From: Micromussa lordhowensis
Lineage: Eukaryota > Cnidaria > Anthozoa > Scleractinia > Lobophylliidae
NCBI GenBank assembly: GCA_964020085.1
Contig: OZ026597.1
Span: 23,894,579-23,958,578 of the forward strand
DNA: 64,000 nucleotides
Reading direction: 5' to 3'
Part shown: positions 47,501-55,490 of the stretch, piece after piece
Numbering within the stretch: the stretch's first letter is position 1
How the letters are laid out: the number at the start of each line of letters is the position of its first letter
Position numbers and translations under genes: made by a program
The notes under the pieces: generated by a model
The model's database searches: none
What the model was told of the DNA's origin: nothing
The model's input: the letters and a program-made list of their open reading frames with translations, nothing else

Positions 47501-50500
47501 GAGGGACTGGTGCGAGGCTCTTTGCCGTTCATCGGACAGGACACGAGAGTAACAAGAAATTTGCAAGCGGTAATATAAGATACATTTTCAGACTTTATTC
47601 ATGTGACAAGAAATTCATCTAGGTAAATGTGAAATCCACGTTTTACTGTTCACTTCTACACGTTATGAGCATAAACACGTGTCTGATCAATCGATGCTTG
47701 TCTTCTGCTTCCGCCGTCTTTCGTTCGTGGTTTATTTAGCGTTTTAAAGGAACTGACTCTACTCTTTCTACTCCAGAAATCCCACCTGTGAAATCCCCCT
47801 TCCCTTCCGATTTCCAATTGTAAATACCCCCCATTCCCTCGGAATTCCAGTTCAAAGAACCCCCCTCCCCTTCAGAAATCCTAAAAGCCGTCCGTGGTAT
47901 AGGTATGGATATTTTCTGGAATCGCCCAATAACAATGACATTGTTTATAGAGTAAGTACACTTGGGGTTAAGCCTTTTGCCAATGCAAAAGTCCTGGGAA
48001 GAGACATTCATTTTCTACCAAAAAAGTACATACATGTTTGTAACCACAAAATTTCTAACTTGAAATATCACAAACTTAAAACCCAAAAAGGGCTTTGTAC
48101 CTCTATCACCGACTTGTAATACACCTAAGTAGTCCTGGGACTGGCCTGATTCTCAGACAGCCCAGGTCAATCATTTCCACATGCTTTCTCTCCCTAGAGA
48201 GTGTGGAGAGCTGGACCGTCTGAGAATCACCCTACAACGAAGGAATATCACTTACCTCAGCCCAGAAACATATGATTATCGAGAAACCAGAAATAATAAC
48301 TGGGTAATATGCATTGAACAAATTCATTCTCAGGCTGGCAGGAAGATACCTCTGGAAAAAAACATTCTTTTTCAGCAAAAGTATTTTTGTCAAAAGAATG
48401 TACACATTTTTAATTTATCAGATTTGGTGTTATAAGTTTTGCTTGAAGTCTATTGTTTAAGGCTGGCTGGCTAAGGTTGGAGTGAAGCGGAATTTTTTTT
48501 TCCTAACACACCTGCAAGCTTGGTGCTTGTGTGCAGGTGGTGGGAGGAGAAGAAGGGGAACTTCTAGTTGTGTGTGAGAGTGATGAATTACATAAAATTT
48601 TACAAAACTACATTATGCGTCACCTGAATTGAGTAATAAGTGCCTCTCGAGCCACATGCTATAATCATGCAAAGATAAAGTGTCTTTTGTACTGTAAGCC
48701 GGCAAGCTTTGGACAGGGTTGGTCTCTTCAACTGCTTAAACTCTGATCGAACACAAAGAACCTGCAGCAAAAAGAAAAAAGTTACAACTCTCAGTAAGCA
48801 TTGGTATCTCAAATAAACAAATGAAAATTTCAAACTTTTAACTCCAAAAGTTGCCACGGTCGCTTACGAGAGGTGGTCAGAAATGGAGGGTCAACTGAAT
48901 TTCATGAACATTACATGTAACATTATAAAAGTTGAACAATACACATGTTATAAATGACTACAACTACTTGTAAAATACAAATCAACTTACTACGACTAAT
49001 AGGGGTTTCATTAACATTTTCAGCAGGAGGGCAACTGGTTTTCACAGGTGGGCAAAACTACTTGATCTGAAATTCTTTATAACAAAAGATTTCCACTAGG
49101 TGGTCAAACCACCTGGGCAAAATTTGTCCTCGCAGCCAATCTGCCCAGGTGCCCAACCCTTAGGTGGCTCCCTAGAGTTTTTCTTAGACTCATTAGCACG
49201 CGCTACCATTGCCTGCCAAACGTCAGTAATAATTGCGCGTTCAAAAATGACGCAAGTAACCCTGAGAAGAAACGAAATCACTTTAGCACTTGAAAAGCGT
49301 TAAATCACTTCGGTATTAGAAGCAATAGTTTCAAACTCCGTTCAAACATGTGTTTATGACAATTGTGACAAAAAAGCTCTATAAATAACCGGTAAAAGAG
49401 CTCTAATTTACTCTTGCTTTCTCGCATGCGATACATGGCGTCACCTGAGCGCACGCCTAAATGAATAACCATGCGCGATACCACGCATGTTTTTCTGATT
49501 TTTGTGATGTCACGTGCGAAAAAAAATGCTAATTTTCTCACGTTTCCTTCAGTGAATTTTGAAATTTGGCTCAGTTGTAACCACATACAATTCCTATAAA
49601 ATATTACATTTTTGTTAAAATCTGTCAGAGCTAATCTCATATATTTAGAATAATGACAAATTACAGAATATTGGAAAAACTGTCTGAACAACCTTGACTT
49701 TTTACCAGTTCAAAATGTCAGGTAATATCATTTCCATGATATGGCGAAGTATGAAAAAATTTCACCGAAGGAACGTATAAATATTAAGGAGTTTAGGTCA
49801 AAATAAGGAATATATCTGCTTGTCATTAGATGAGATGTTACCATGGTAACGGCTTTAATCCGAAAATTGACAACCAAAACATAAGCCCTTTTTTAACAGC
49901 ATCCATAATGGTAAATCTCCAAGGGGAAAACTTTAAGAGAAATTAACTATTAAGTTTCCTTTTCTAACTCTCGCTTTTTAAAGGGGGGTTCCGTAATAAC
50001 TCTAGGGAGCCACCTTAATGGACCCCCTGCACTAAACATAAATAGCACCAGTGAAAGCATAATTCAATGTGAGTTTAAATATATAACATACCAGCTGAGC
50101 TACAGATACAGCACAGACAAAGAAGAAGACTGTACCAAAACCAATAAAATATCCTATATTTGTGTCACTACAGGCTCCACCGCTGTACTTGACCTGGAAA
50201 GGAAACAAATTAAGAAAACAATAAATGGCAACTCTCTTTATAGCTTGTCCTACTACTTTGTAAATGCAGTAAATATTAACTATTATCAATACAAGCGGCC
50301 AAATGACAAACTGGCCTCTGTAAAACACGCCTTTTTGCAGGTCAAACTGGAAATGCGCAGGCTGAAAGTGCATTTGCCACCCTGATTCTGATTGGCTACA
50401 GAGATGTCAAACAACTTTGCTTGACCAATGAGATCCTGAGGATACCATTTCAATGCCAGAGTTGGCACAAAATTTAATTTTTGTGGATGGGTTTGCACTT

Positions 50501-53500
50501 GCTCACTTTGTAGTTGCTGTAGGGAATGTTTGGTGTTTGGAGATTTTATTTTAAAATGACAGAAGTCCCAAATTTCAGTCAAAGTCTTCTAGTCAAAACT
50601 CAGACTTAGACAATGAGCAACTGGATGAAATTGAGCAAAGCTCAAGCAAAAAACACCAAGAGAACAACTGAAGGAGAGATCAAAAAATGCTGTGAGAAAA
50701 GAAAAATTAATTTCAGACTCGAAACAGTAAGTCCAATGGACTTGAGCGAAATTCTGCAAAAGTTCTTTGCTGAAGTGAAAACAGAGAAAAGGCCACGCAT
50801 TAACTCCAAGTTCACTGAATGGAATTAGAGCAACCATTCATTGCCATCTAACCTGTGCTACATGTACATTCAGCCAAAACAAGAGCAGAGAGAAGTTAGT
50901 GGAGTTTATTTGGTTTTCGATGTGTTTTCATTTTGCTTGCCAATGCAGAGAGGGATGGTGGGAGCTTACATGTACAATGCAGATTTTTGTTAATCATTGT
51001 TACTAATCTTTTTAAAACTAGAGCTACATTTGACTTTTAATGTAAACAAATTGGAATTCTATTTGGCTCTTGTCTTGTAGCGGATCATAATGTATTTAAT
51101 TGTAACAACAACTTTCCACACCATATGTATACATGTAATTTCAAGCTACATCTCTGCTAAACATTTTTTTCTTTGATATTAAATGAATTTGCACAATTTG
51201 GCCTTGTGTATTGATAATAACAATAATCAAATGACTTTTGTCAGGCATATAGTTGATTTGTGTCCCTCATAGCATCATTTGCACCCTCGTTCCACTCGGA
51301 CACAAATGATGCTACTCGCCCAGGCCACAAATAAACTATATGCCCTCCAAAAGTCATGTGATTATCCTATTAACAAGAGACTGCAATTCAGCACATGTGA
51401 ACAGTTTATCTGCACACAGCAGCGATGGTAGACCGTCATACATGAATTACAGTAGCCACCACTGGTATAGGGTTTGGACACGACAGATACATGCATTCGC
51501 AACCTATTTATGTGCAATAACATTTTCATGCAAAGCAGCTTGAGTACTGCTGTTGAAACAGCAAAATTCCACTGGCTGGGCTGTTTGGAGCTTTCTGTAT
51601 TCCTTTTTGTGCTTCTTCAATAAATAGCGGCCATTACAGTTACAGATTATTGCACGTTACGTACAAAATAGGATTGCAAAGTTTGAGATCTGGGGCCAGT
51701 TTCTCGAAGGTCCCAAAGGTTTTCGCACCCGGAAAGCCATAGCAAAATCTTGAAGCTTATAATTACAGAGCTGTTTTATTCACATACCGGGTATTAATAA
51801 TATAAATAGAGGTTCTCTTCAGAAAAGAAATTTCAGGCGTATACACTTCTCTGCTTTCAGACACAGATAAACTAAAAATGGCTTTACAGACCTGAAAAGT
51901 TTCTGGGGCTTTTGAGAAACGGGCCCCTGGACTCAATGAGGCAGAGCATCTACAGTAGTGCACCTGAAGTCTGAGTTTCAGAGAGTGAGATAGAACAGCT
52001 AAAATGTACAGGGTACATACCATATAAGCCAAGGTCACAATTCTGTATACTGGTAACTTACAAATACAATGTTGTATGAGTACTGATGTACCCCAAGGAA
52101 AACAGGGAGTTTTATTTCCCTGGGATCTTCAATGTTGAAAACTGAATGAGCATTGTGTTATTCCAGAAAATATTCATACCACCACAGAAGGTTTCAAGCT
52201 TGACCCCCCACCCCCTTGAAATTTATATTTAGCAACATACTTTCCTTTAAATATTTTGCTTTTTAAATCCCCCTCTCCCTGGAAATTTGCTTTAACTTCC
52301 TTGGGGTGGATATGGACATATTCTGCAACTGTACATTGAAGGTCCAGGGGAAACAAACTTGCCGTTTCCTGTTGGAACAGTTACATGTGTTATGTATTCT
52401 GCTACATCGCTAACTGTAAATAAACACAATGTTATCTTATAGTTAGCCACCACATTTTCAAATTTGCAATTTTAATATCCTTCTTTGAGTTGAAATTCAA
52501 TCAGTTGCATTGTATCTTTTAAACTATTGATTCAAGAGTACATGCAAAACAACAAATAAAAACATAATTTTTATTCTTAACCGAAACTGGCTCAGCATTT
52601 GCTGGTGTCAGTTGATGCCATCTCAAGGTTAAAACCTGAATTTGTCCAACGTTCAAGCTGCTACTGTCCAAGGGAGGTAGTTAATTCTGCTCTCCCTCAA
52701 GGGGATTATACAGGTTTGAGGCACACCACATATGGTCACATATATCTTCTCAGCCAGTAGAAAACTGCCCCTTAGTTGGGGGTATCACATTTGTATAACA
52801 ATAGTGGTCAACTGATATCAATTGATATTTTTATAAGATTTGAACAACACATTTTTCCCTAGAGGGCTGCCGGCTGAGCCTCCAAACACGAGTCGTCTCT
52901 TTCCCACCTTGTTTATTTTAAGCCAGCAGGCTATACATCTAGGCAATAGCCAGTGCAATAGCCTGTGCATGTAACATAATATGTAACATATCTAATTTCC
53001 AAGCAAAGTCTAATCTTAAATCTAAGAACATATTTGAAAATAAATGGGACGGTGGATTTTTAGCCGAGTAAATAAATGAGATTATGATTTTTCTGTCAGG
53101 GACACAGACATACTAAGCTTAAGCTTAATTTAATTTTCAAAAGAAAATTTGCTTAGAAGTACATGTAGATACTCAATTTTATAACATAAGCTTAAGCTTA
53201 CTGGACTTTGCTACTGAATTACCGAGCAGTCTAATTATGCCGTGAGTAAAGACCTTTTCAACTCTCAAAGGCTGAAGCTGCAGCGAATTATAGATACAGT
53301 ATTAGCAATTGCAGCGATGTCTAGACAGTACACTGATTACCTTTCCGAGTTTCGACTGGACGGCCATTAACGACGACAGCAACTTTCAAGAGAGAATGAA
53401 CGACATCTCTCAATTTAACCCCCATAAACAATACCTTTTCAACGAAACTACTCAGTTAGCATTCTTAAATATATTATTATCATACACAAAGAGCCAAAAC

Positions 53501-53706
53501 ACTAACGAAAAGGTTTTGTACCTCGCAAACACAAGAACCACCAACGCACAATCCATGGCCGTTGCAGTTACTTGGGCAATTGGTTGAACTTCCATCGTTC
53601 ATTTTCACAAGAAAAAAGCTCATGTTGACAGTGCCGTTAAACAGTGAAATTCGCCCCGCACATGACCTTATTTCCAAAGTATAACACGGAGGTCGAGTGA
53701 ACGTAC
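35456..53706 (-). CDS. EGF-like, multi-span membrane RING-CH (MARCH-type) E3 ligase candidate
   Basis: Fifteen coding exons join without a frame break into 522 residues; the first exon is missing. Numbering starts at the 5' end of exon 53522-53706. Residues 43-72 form an EGF-like module (CPSNCNGHGLC ... CVCE, then YSGGAC). Hydrophobic spans lie near 74-95, 124-140, 156-172, 190-212, 227-247 and 276-296. A C4HC3 RING-CH finger has C355, C358, C373, C375, H383, C386, C405 and C408. Two more spans lie near 434-453 and 459-486, followed by a tail ending EAVDITTA. RING-CH proteins usually recruit E2 enzymes to ubiquitinate membrane proteins; activity and substrate are inferred. I do not recall a vertebrate protein with this order of parts. 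Family placement of the multi-span part is open (GPR137/TOM1-like is one possibility). Confidence 0.85.
35642..35782. repeat. (ACTG)n microsatellite in an intron
   Basis: Imperfect GACT/GACTGACTGA repeats with GACAGACAGA and GACCGACC variants. Confidence 0.9.
35801..35944 (-). CDS. RING-CH gene, exon with two C-terminal spans
   Basis: Acceptor TTGTTTGTAG, donor GTGAGT, phase 2 to 2, 47 codons. Spans are TSLILSMMIGAPIGVYMVCL and CKILVIGVAVVHEYVCL, separated by SSIPPA. Confidence 0.85.
36161..36210 (-). CDS. RING-CH gene, post-finger exon
   Basis: Acceptor AATCTCTGACAG, donor GTAGGT, phase 0 to 2: YKLATGRTWLPSGLTV plus two bases. It continues the CGEE-Y pattern expected after the finger. Confidence 0.82.
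36550..37694 (-). mobile_element. Penelope-like retroelement fragment with inverted end
   Basis: A 1145-bp insert in an intron, flanked by a 12-bp target duplication ACAGGTGAAGTT (36538-36549 and 37695-37706). The minus strand encodes the end of a reverse transcriptase and a GIY-YIG endonuclease, then a 3' untranslated part (about 36590-36760). Sequence 37375-37694 is an inverted copy of 36590-36890, that is, of the element's own 3' end. Inverted partial copies at the 5' side are a known habit of Penelope-like elements. The reverse transcriptase core is missing. Confidence 0.85.
36760..37467 (-). pseudogene. GIY-YIG endonuclease part of a Penelope-like polyprotein
   Basis: 235 open codons. 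The middle has FINGVTQPLTRILRRHDI (thumb/linker style of Penelope reverse transcriptases), then VVYKIPCADCGWCYVGETGR, a GIY-YIG motif in the VYxIxC...YVGxTxR form, and ARG/GLU-type follow-up RKKEHVRN. It ends PNQYCILFKQ. The first ~30 codons (MSACLVAEVC...) come from the inverted 3'-end copy, so this is a truncated, not a complete, polyprotein. Confidence 0.8.
37845..37898 (-). CDS. RING-CH gene, exon with the last zinc ligands
   Basis: Acceptor GGTTTCCCAG, donor GTAGGC, phase 0 to 0, 18 codons: SSVDSGEDNRKCKVCGEE, giving C405 and C408. The Penelope-like insertion lies in the next intron. Confidence 0.85.
38055..38365 (+). repeat. about 310-bp polypurine tract
   Basis: Almost unbroken G and A: a G17-like run, then GGGGAAGAGG-type words. 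Only scattered pyrimidines occur. It lies in the intron between the RING exons 38606-38745 and 37845-37898. A frame on each strand is low-complexity only. Confidence 0.95.
38606..38745 (-). CDS. RING-CH gene, main finger exon
   Basis: Acceptor TTGATTGGCAG, donor GTACAG, phase 1 to 0. It encodes C355-x2-C358, then ILPCQCKGDVAAVHHDCLKR and WLIE: six of the eight zinc ligands, with the W typical of RING-CH before the last pair. Confidence 0.88.
38746..41071. other. intron of the RING-CH gene; no repeat family assigned
   Basis: Frames at 39678-39899 (+), 39751-40005 (+), 40551-40736 (-) and 40676-40870 (-) have no domain and no splice support. An imperfect inverted pattern AGAGCGGTTTTCAATTGAG ... 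CTCAATTGAAAACTGCTCC near 40490-40632 marks a small MITE-like unit. Confidence 0.45.
40488..40634. repeat. inverted-repeat pair, MITE-like
   Basis: GAGCGGTTTTCAATTGAG and CTCAATTGAAAACTGCTC at the ends, with CCAAAACCGAACCAATTACT against AAAACCAAAGTAATT inside. Total about 147 bp, non-coding. Confidence 0.6.
41072..41138 (-). CDS. RING-CH gene, linker exon before the finger
   Basis: Acceptor TTTTTCTTTCAG, donor GTGAGA, phase 0 to 1: EARHLMGGNHRYNCYDAIET plus TG. Confidence 0.8.
41255..41385. repeat. 11-bp tandem repeat ACTATCGGTCG
   Basis: Four exact or near-exact direct copies (about 41327-41372), preceded by looser TCGGTCGATAT words. Intronic. Confidence 0.8.
41433..41490 (-). CDS. RING-CH gene, short linker exon
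   Basis: This is the only short exon that restores phase between 43447 and 41138 (incoming phase 2, outgoing phase 0, donor GTAAGT). It encodes SIMKMNFLDLYHHFVNSSC. Its acceptor (AGTTGTTAAG) has a poor pyrimidine tract, so this is the least certain exon boundary of the gene. Confidence 0.55.
41865..42015. mobile_element. decayed relative of the 46.9-kb element
   Basis: The right end GATGGGTATGGGGATTTTCT resembles the inverted end TATGGATATTTTCTGGAAT of 46948-47927. The inside has ACCCCACCCCCT and CCTTTAAATGTTTTAGC, also found in the copy at 52161-52335. Old and incomplete. Confidence 0.4.
42115..42365 (+). mobile_element. tRNA-derived SINE, second family, copy 1
   Basis: The head has A-box-like TTGCCTAATGGTTACC and B-box AGGTTCGAGCACTAGCC. 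The body has CTCTCTCCACCCAGG and CCAGCATCCCATAAGG. It matches 60581-60848 in order and orientation, with many differences. Intronic. Confidence 0.75.
42587..42702. repeat. 116-bp palindromic MITE
   Basis: AACAATTATTCCACGAGCGC ... GCATGAGCGGAATAATCGTT, with GTTGGATACGAGATGGTTGA against ATCATCTCATATCCAAC inside and TAGCCAACGAGC near the centre. Confidence 0.8.
43447..43502 (-). CDS. RING-CH gene, exon completing the sixth span
   Basis: Acceptor ATTGCCTTGCAG, donor GTAAGT, incoming phase 0, outgoing phase 2. It encodes LLTSLFLLGDIMGKKWKD. Confidence 0.8.
43888..44153. mobile_element. 266-bp foldback element with 16-bp target duplication
   Basis: Flanked by CATATAATAAATAAAG at 43872-43887 and 44154-44169. 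The element has a non-palindromic lead (GTTTCTAAACAAAATGTGGT, TCGGTGGGAGTATTGCAAG), then a palindrome from TTTGGTTTTATCAACTGGGT to its inverse with GCTGACGTTTCGAGCGTTAG in the arms. The same unit, inverted, lies in the nuclear-receptor intron at 61368-61650. From memory, the GAAACGTCAGC/AGCGTTAGCCC hairpin is widespread in marine invertebrate genomes. Confidence 0.85.
44232..44330 (-). CDS. RING-CH gene, loop exon before the sixth span
   Basis: Acceptor ATATATCCCAG, donor GTAATT, phase 0 to 0, 33 codons: VRGAFITTRESSNVDATQA followed by the start of span 6 (RVGLVSQASLQ). Confidence 0.8.
44639..44734 (-). CDS. RING-CH gene, exon with fifth span
   Basis: Acceptor TTCTTTTCAAG, donor GTATGA, phase 0 to 0, 32 codons. 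A very hydrophobic GFFVVLMFLMLTLFLIYG is followed by VELFYK. Confidence 0.85.
45004..45147 (-). CDS. RING-CH gene, exon with fourth span
   Basis: Acceptor TCTATTTTCAG, donor GTTAGG, phase 0 to 0, 48 codons. The span is STIAFILFNVFMYMVFLVQF; an acidic TTEVTDEHTK end follows. Confidence 0.85.
46948..47927. mobile_element. 980-bp terminal-inverted-repeat element in an intron
   Basis: The left end GGGCAATTCCAGAAAATATC and the right end, read inward, GGGCGATTCCAGAAAATATC are inverted repeats of about 40 bp including ACCACGGACGGCTT. AAT flanks both ends (possible 3-bp duplication). Inside, CCCTTCGGAAATTCC-type words alternate with C-runs on both sides. The frames (122 codons +, 91 codons -) cross these repeats and are not credible genes. 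Confidence 0.75.
48256..48351 (-). CDS. RING-CH gene, exon with third span
   Basis: Acceptor TTTTTCCAG, donor GTAAGT, phase 0 to 0, 32 codons, ending in the span YYPVIISGFSIIICFWAE. Confidence 0.85.
48624..48761 (-). CDS. RING-CH gene, exon with second span
   Basis: Acceptor TTTGCTGCAG, donor GTGACG, phase 0 to 0, 46 codons. A basic loop (VLCVRSEFKQLKRP) is followed by TLYLCMIIACGSRGTYYSIQ. Confidence 0.85.
49163..50014. mobile_element. 852-bp element with GGTGGCTCCCTAGAG ends
   Basis: The 15-bp terminal inverted repeat GGTGGCTCCCTAGAG ... CTCTAGGGAGCCACC is flanked by TTA on both sides (49160-49162 and 50015-50017). A 3-bp TTA duplication suggests PIF/Harbinger. The frame at 49305-49691 (-) shows no transposase motif. 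Lies in an intron of the RING-CH gene. Confidence 0.75.
50092..50193 (-). CDS. RING-CH gene, exon with EGF end and first membrane span
   Basis: Acceptor TTCCTTTCCAG, donor GTATGT, phase 0 to 0, 34 codons. It starts VKYSGGACSDTN, which supplies the last EGF cysteine, then IGYFIGFGTVFFFVCAVSVA forms span 1. Confidence 0.85.
51224..51365. repeat. 142-bp palindromic MITE
   Basis: ATAATCAAATGACTTTTGTC ... AAAAGTCATGTGATTAT, with GGCATATAGTTGATTTGTG against CACAAATAAACTATATGCC. Intronic. Confidence 0.75.
51366..52160. other. intron sequence without recognised feature
   Basis: Small frames only. No splice-bounded exon was seen that would fit between the exons ending at 50193 and beginning at 53522, and those two already join in phase 0. 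Confidence 0.45.
52161..52335. mobile_element. short decayed relative of the 46.9-kb element
   Basis: TTCCAGAAAATATTCATACC at the left and GGATATGGACATATTCTGCA at the right, with CCCCCCACCCCCTTG and CCTTTAAATATTTTGC inside, echo the larger element. Confidence 0.55.
53522..53706 (-). CDS. RING-CH gene, EGF-like exon
   Basis: Acceptor AGTTTCCAG, incoming phase 1, outgoing phase 0. It encodes residues 1-61, including RPPCYTLEIRSCAGR and the start of the EGF module, NCPSNCNGHGLCVGGSCVCE. Donor GTACAA. An in-frame stop lies just upstream, so an earlier exon must supply the start. A signal-peptide-like frame starting MTSELGVFVSLLVLSASQLF near 55725 (-) is a possible source, but its donor is weak. 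Confidence 0.75.
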
Positions 53707-54049
53707 CTGGAAACTAGACTCTCGAGTAGTATGACGAAGGGACTTACGACATACTTTTTTTTATCTTTTGTGTTTCCTTTGCTTTCCGCGTACTCCGAAA
53801 GACTGGGTAAGGCGGGGAGGGGGTGGGACAAGAGAGTTCTGGAAACGGGCCAAAGGGACGGGTCGGGACAGATAAATAAACAAAAGCCATCATTTGACGC
53901 CAAAATATTTAATGGAAAATGTAATGGAAAGTTACAACGGCAAATACTACATGTACAACAAGAAAAGTAAGGATAAATAAAAAAAAGCCATACGGATGAT
54001 TTGTAAAAGAGTTAGGCAACCCCATACAAAAACAAATATATAAACAACA

Positions 54050-54203
54050 ATGGCCTCCATTTGGCGCGAAAATATATAAACAATAGTCTCCATTTGGCGC
54101 GAAAATATGCTAGGATATTTGTCCGCGGACATTATCTGTTCCGAGAAGCGAACAGTTTTCCGAGAGCGCAGCTCGAGGAAAAATGTGAGCTTCGAGGAAC
54201 AGA

Positions 54204-54239
<36 letters not shown>

Positions 54240-54410
54240 CCCAAATGGAGACTATCGTGTTTATTATCCTTCAAATCTTTTACGCAACGCGCGCAGATTT
54301 GAAAATCGTGGTATATTCTCTGATATTCCCCAGTTTTAGTTGGGGAATATTCGGTCACGTGACGGGTTTGGACCAATCGCGCGCGAGCGAAAATATTTGA
54401 TGGATTATAA
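54050..54410. mobile_element. foldback element, copy B
   Basis: Closely follows copy A (34585-34915): GGATATTTGTCCGCGGACAT, CGAGAAGCGAACAGTTTTCC, ATGTCCAAGGACAAATATCC, ACCAATCGCGCGCGAGCGAA. The left edge (CTCCATTTGGCGCGAAAATA) is present twice in tandem from about 54020 to 54105. Confidence 0.75.
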
Positions 54411-54424
54411 GATCGGATATCGTC

Positions 54425-54640
54425 TAAATTATTAGAGAAAAATATCAGAGCATATCTTTGAAGTCAAACGGAGGCCACTGTGTTTATCGATCCTTCAAAT
54501 ATTCTTAGCAACACGCGGGATCTTTTGAAAATTGAGGAATATCAGTCGGAAATCCCCCGGGTTTTAGTTGGGGAATATTCAGTCGCGTGACGCGTTTAGA
54601 CCAATCGCGTGCGAGCGAAAATATTTAATGTCGTCATGAC
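54425..54640. mobile_element. foldback element, partial copy C
   Basis: Only the right-hand part is kept: AAACGGAGGCCACTGTGTTT, GGAATATCAGTCGGAAATCC, TTTTAGTTGGGGAATATTC, ACCAATCGCGTGCGAGCGAA. It lies directly after copy B in the same orientation. A weaker trace is at about 55260-55395. Confidence 0.6.
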
Positions 54641-55404
54641 TCAGACAAGACTCAGACAAACAAACCGGCATGGCGGACGATTTTCCTATAACACTTTTTA
54701 AAACAGCTGGTGTTCCTAAAACACATTTTTGAAACGAAAACTTCGCCTAGATTCCGTCTAGTTCTCTCACACGCTGATGTTTTATGAGCCTCGTGGGGGG
54801 GGGGGGGGTATAATCATTTGCATTCTATTTTTTTAGCTTCGCTATTGCCAAAGACTCACTTTGACCCAACGGCAACATACCGTCAAGTCACGCTACATTC
54901 CGGTGACGGCTTTGCTGTCAATTGATCACTCAATGGCTTCAGCAGCTAATCCATTAATCTTGCGATGTCACGTAGAAACAATTATATTTTTACGATTATG
55001 TACACAGGTCTTCTCTCCAGTGCGAACGATATTAACTAAATTTTCTTTAAGTTTCTTACATTTGTCTGATGTGAAGTTTAGATCTTAGAGCATCTCGGTC
55101 TTCCAAGGGTAGTTAATGGGGGTGAGAGAAAGACGAAACCGCGACGAAAACAATCGGTGACTCAAGAATTGTGAAGGAGAAGACCTTTACCCTAGGGGAT
55201 TAATTAATTAAGCACTCAGGTGCATGAACGGTGCGGATAACCCTGCGGGGTACTGGCTAGGACCGACAAATATTCGAACATGGTTTGAATTCAAATAGAG
55301 GCCATCATGATTGTGTTTATTTAGTCCTATGTTTTTCTGAACACGCGGGATCTTTTGAACATTAGGGAATATCACTCGGAAATTCCCTAGTTTTAGTGCG
55401 AGCA

Positions 55405-55490
55405 ACCCATTCAGGGGAGTAGAAATACTCCTAGTCGCTTCATGGTGCGGAAACCCTAGCTGGCCTAATGGGCCACTTGGCTCTATCTTT
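55405..55490 (+). mobile_element. SINE tail fragment (second family)
   Basis: GTAGAAATACTCCTAGTCGC and TTCATGGTGCGGAAACC ... CCACTTGGC match the end of the SINE at 60581-60848 (AGTAGAAGTACTTCTAGTCG, GCCACTTGGCTGG). Confidence 0.55.

Noticed and set aside
49305..49691. 128-codon transposase-like gene inside the 852-bp element
   Set aside because: No catalytic motif or helix-turn-helix is visible; it is rich in hydrophobic residues from AT-rich DNA.
53637..53903. 88-codon minus-strand frame overlapping the EGF-like exon
   Set aside because: It is in another frame from the EGF-like coding sequence and has no domain.
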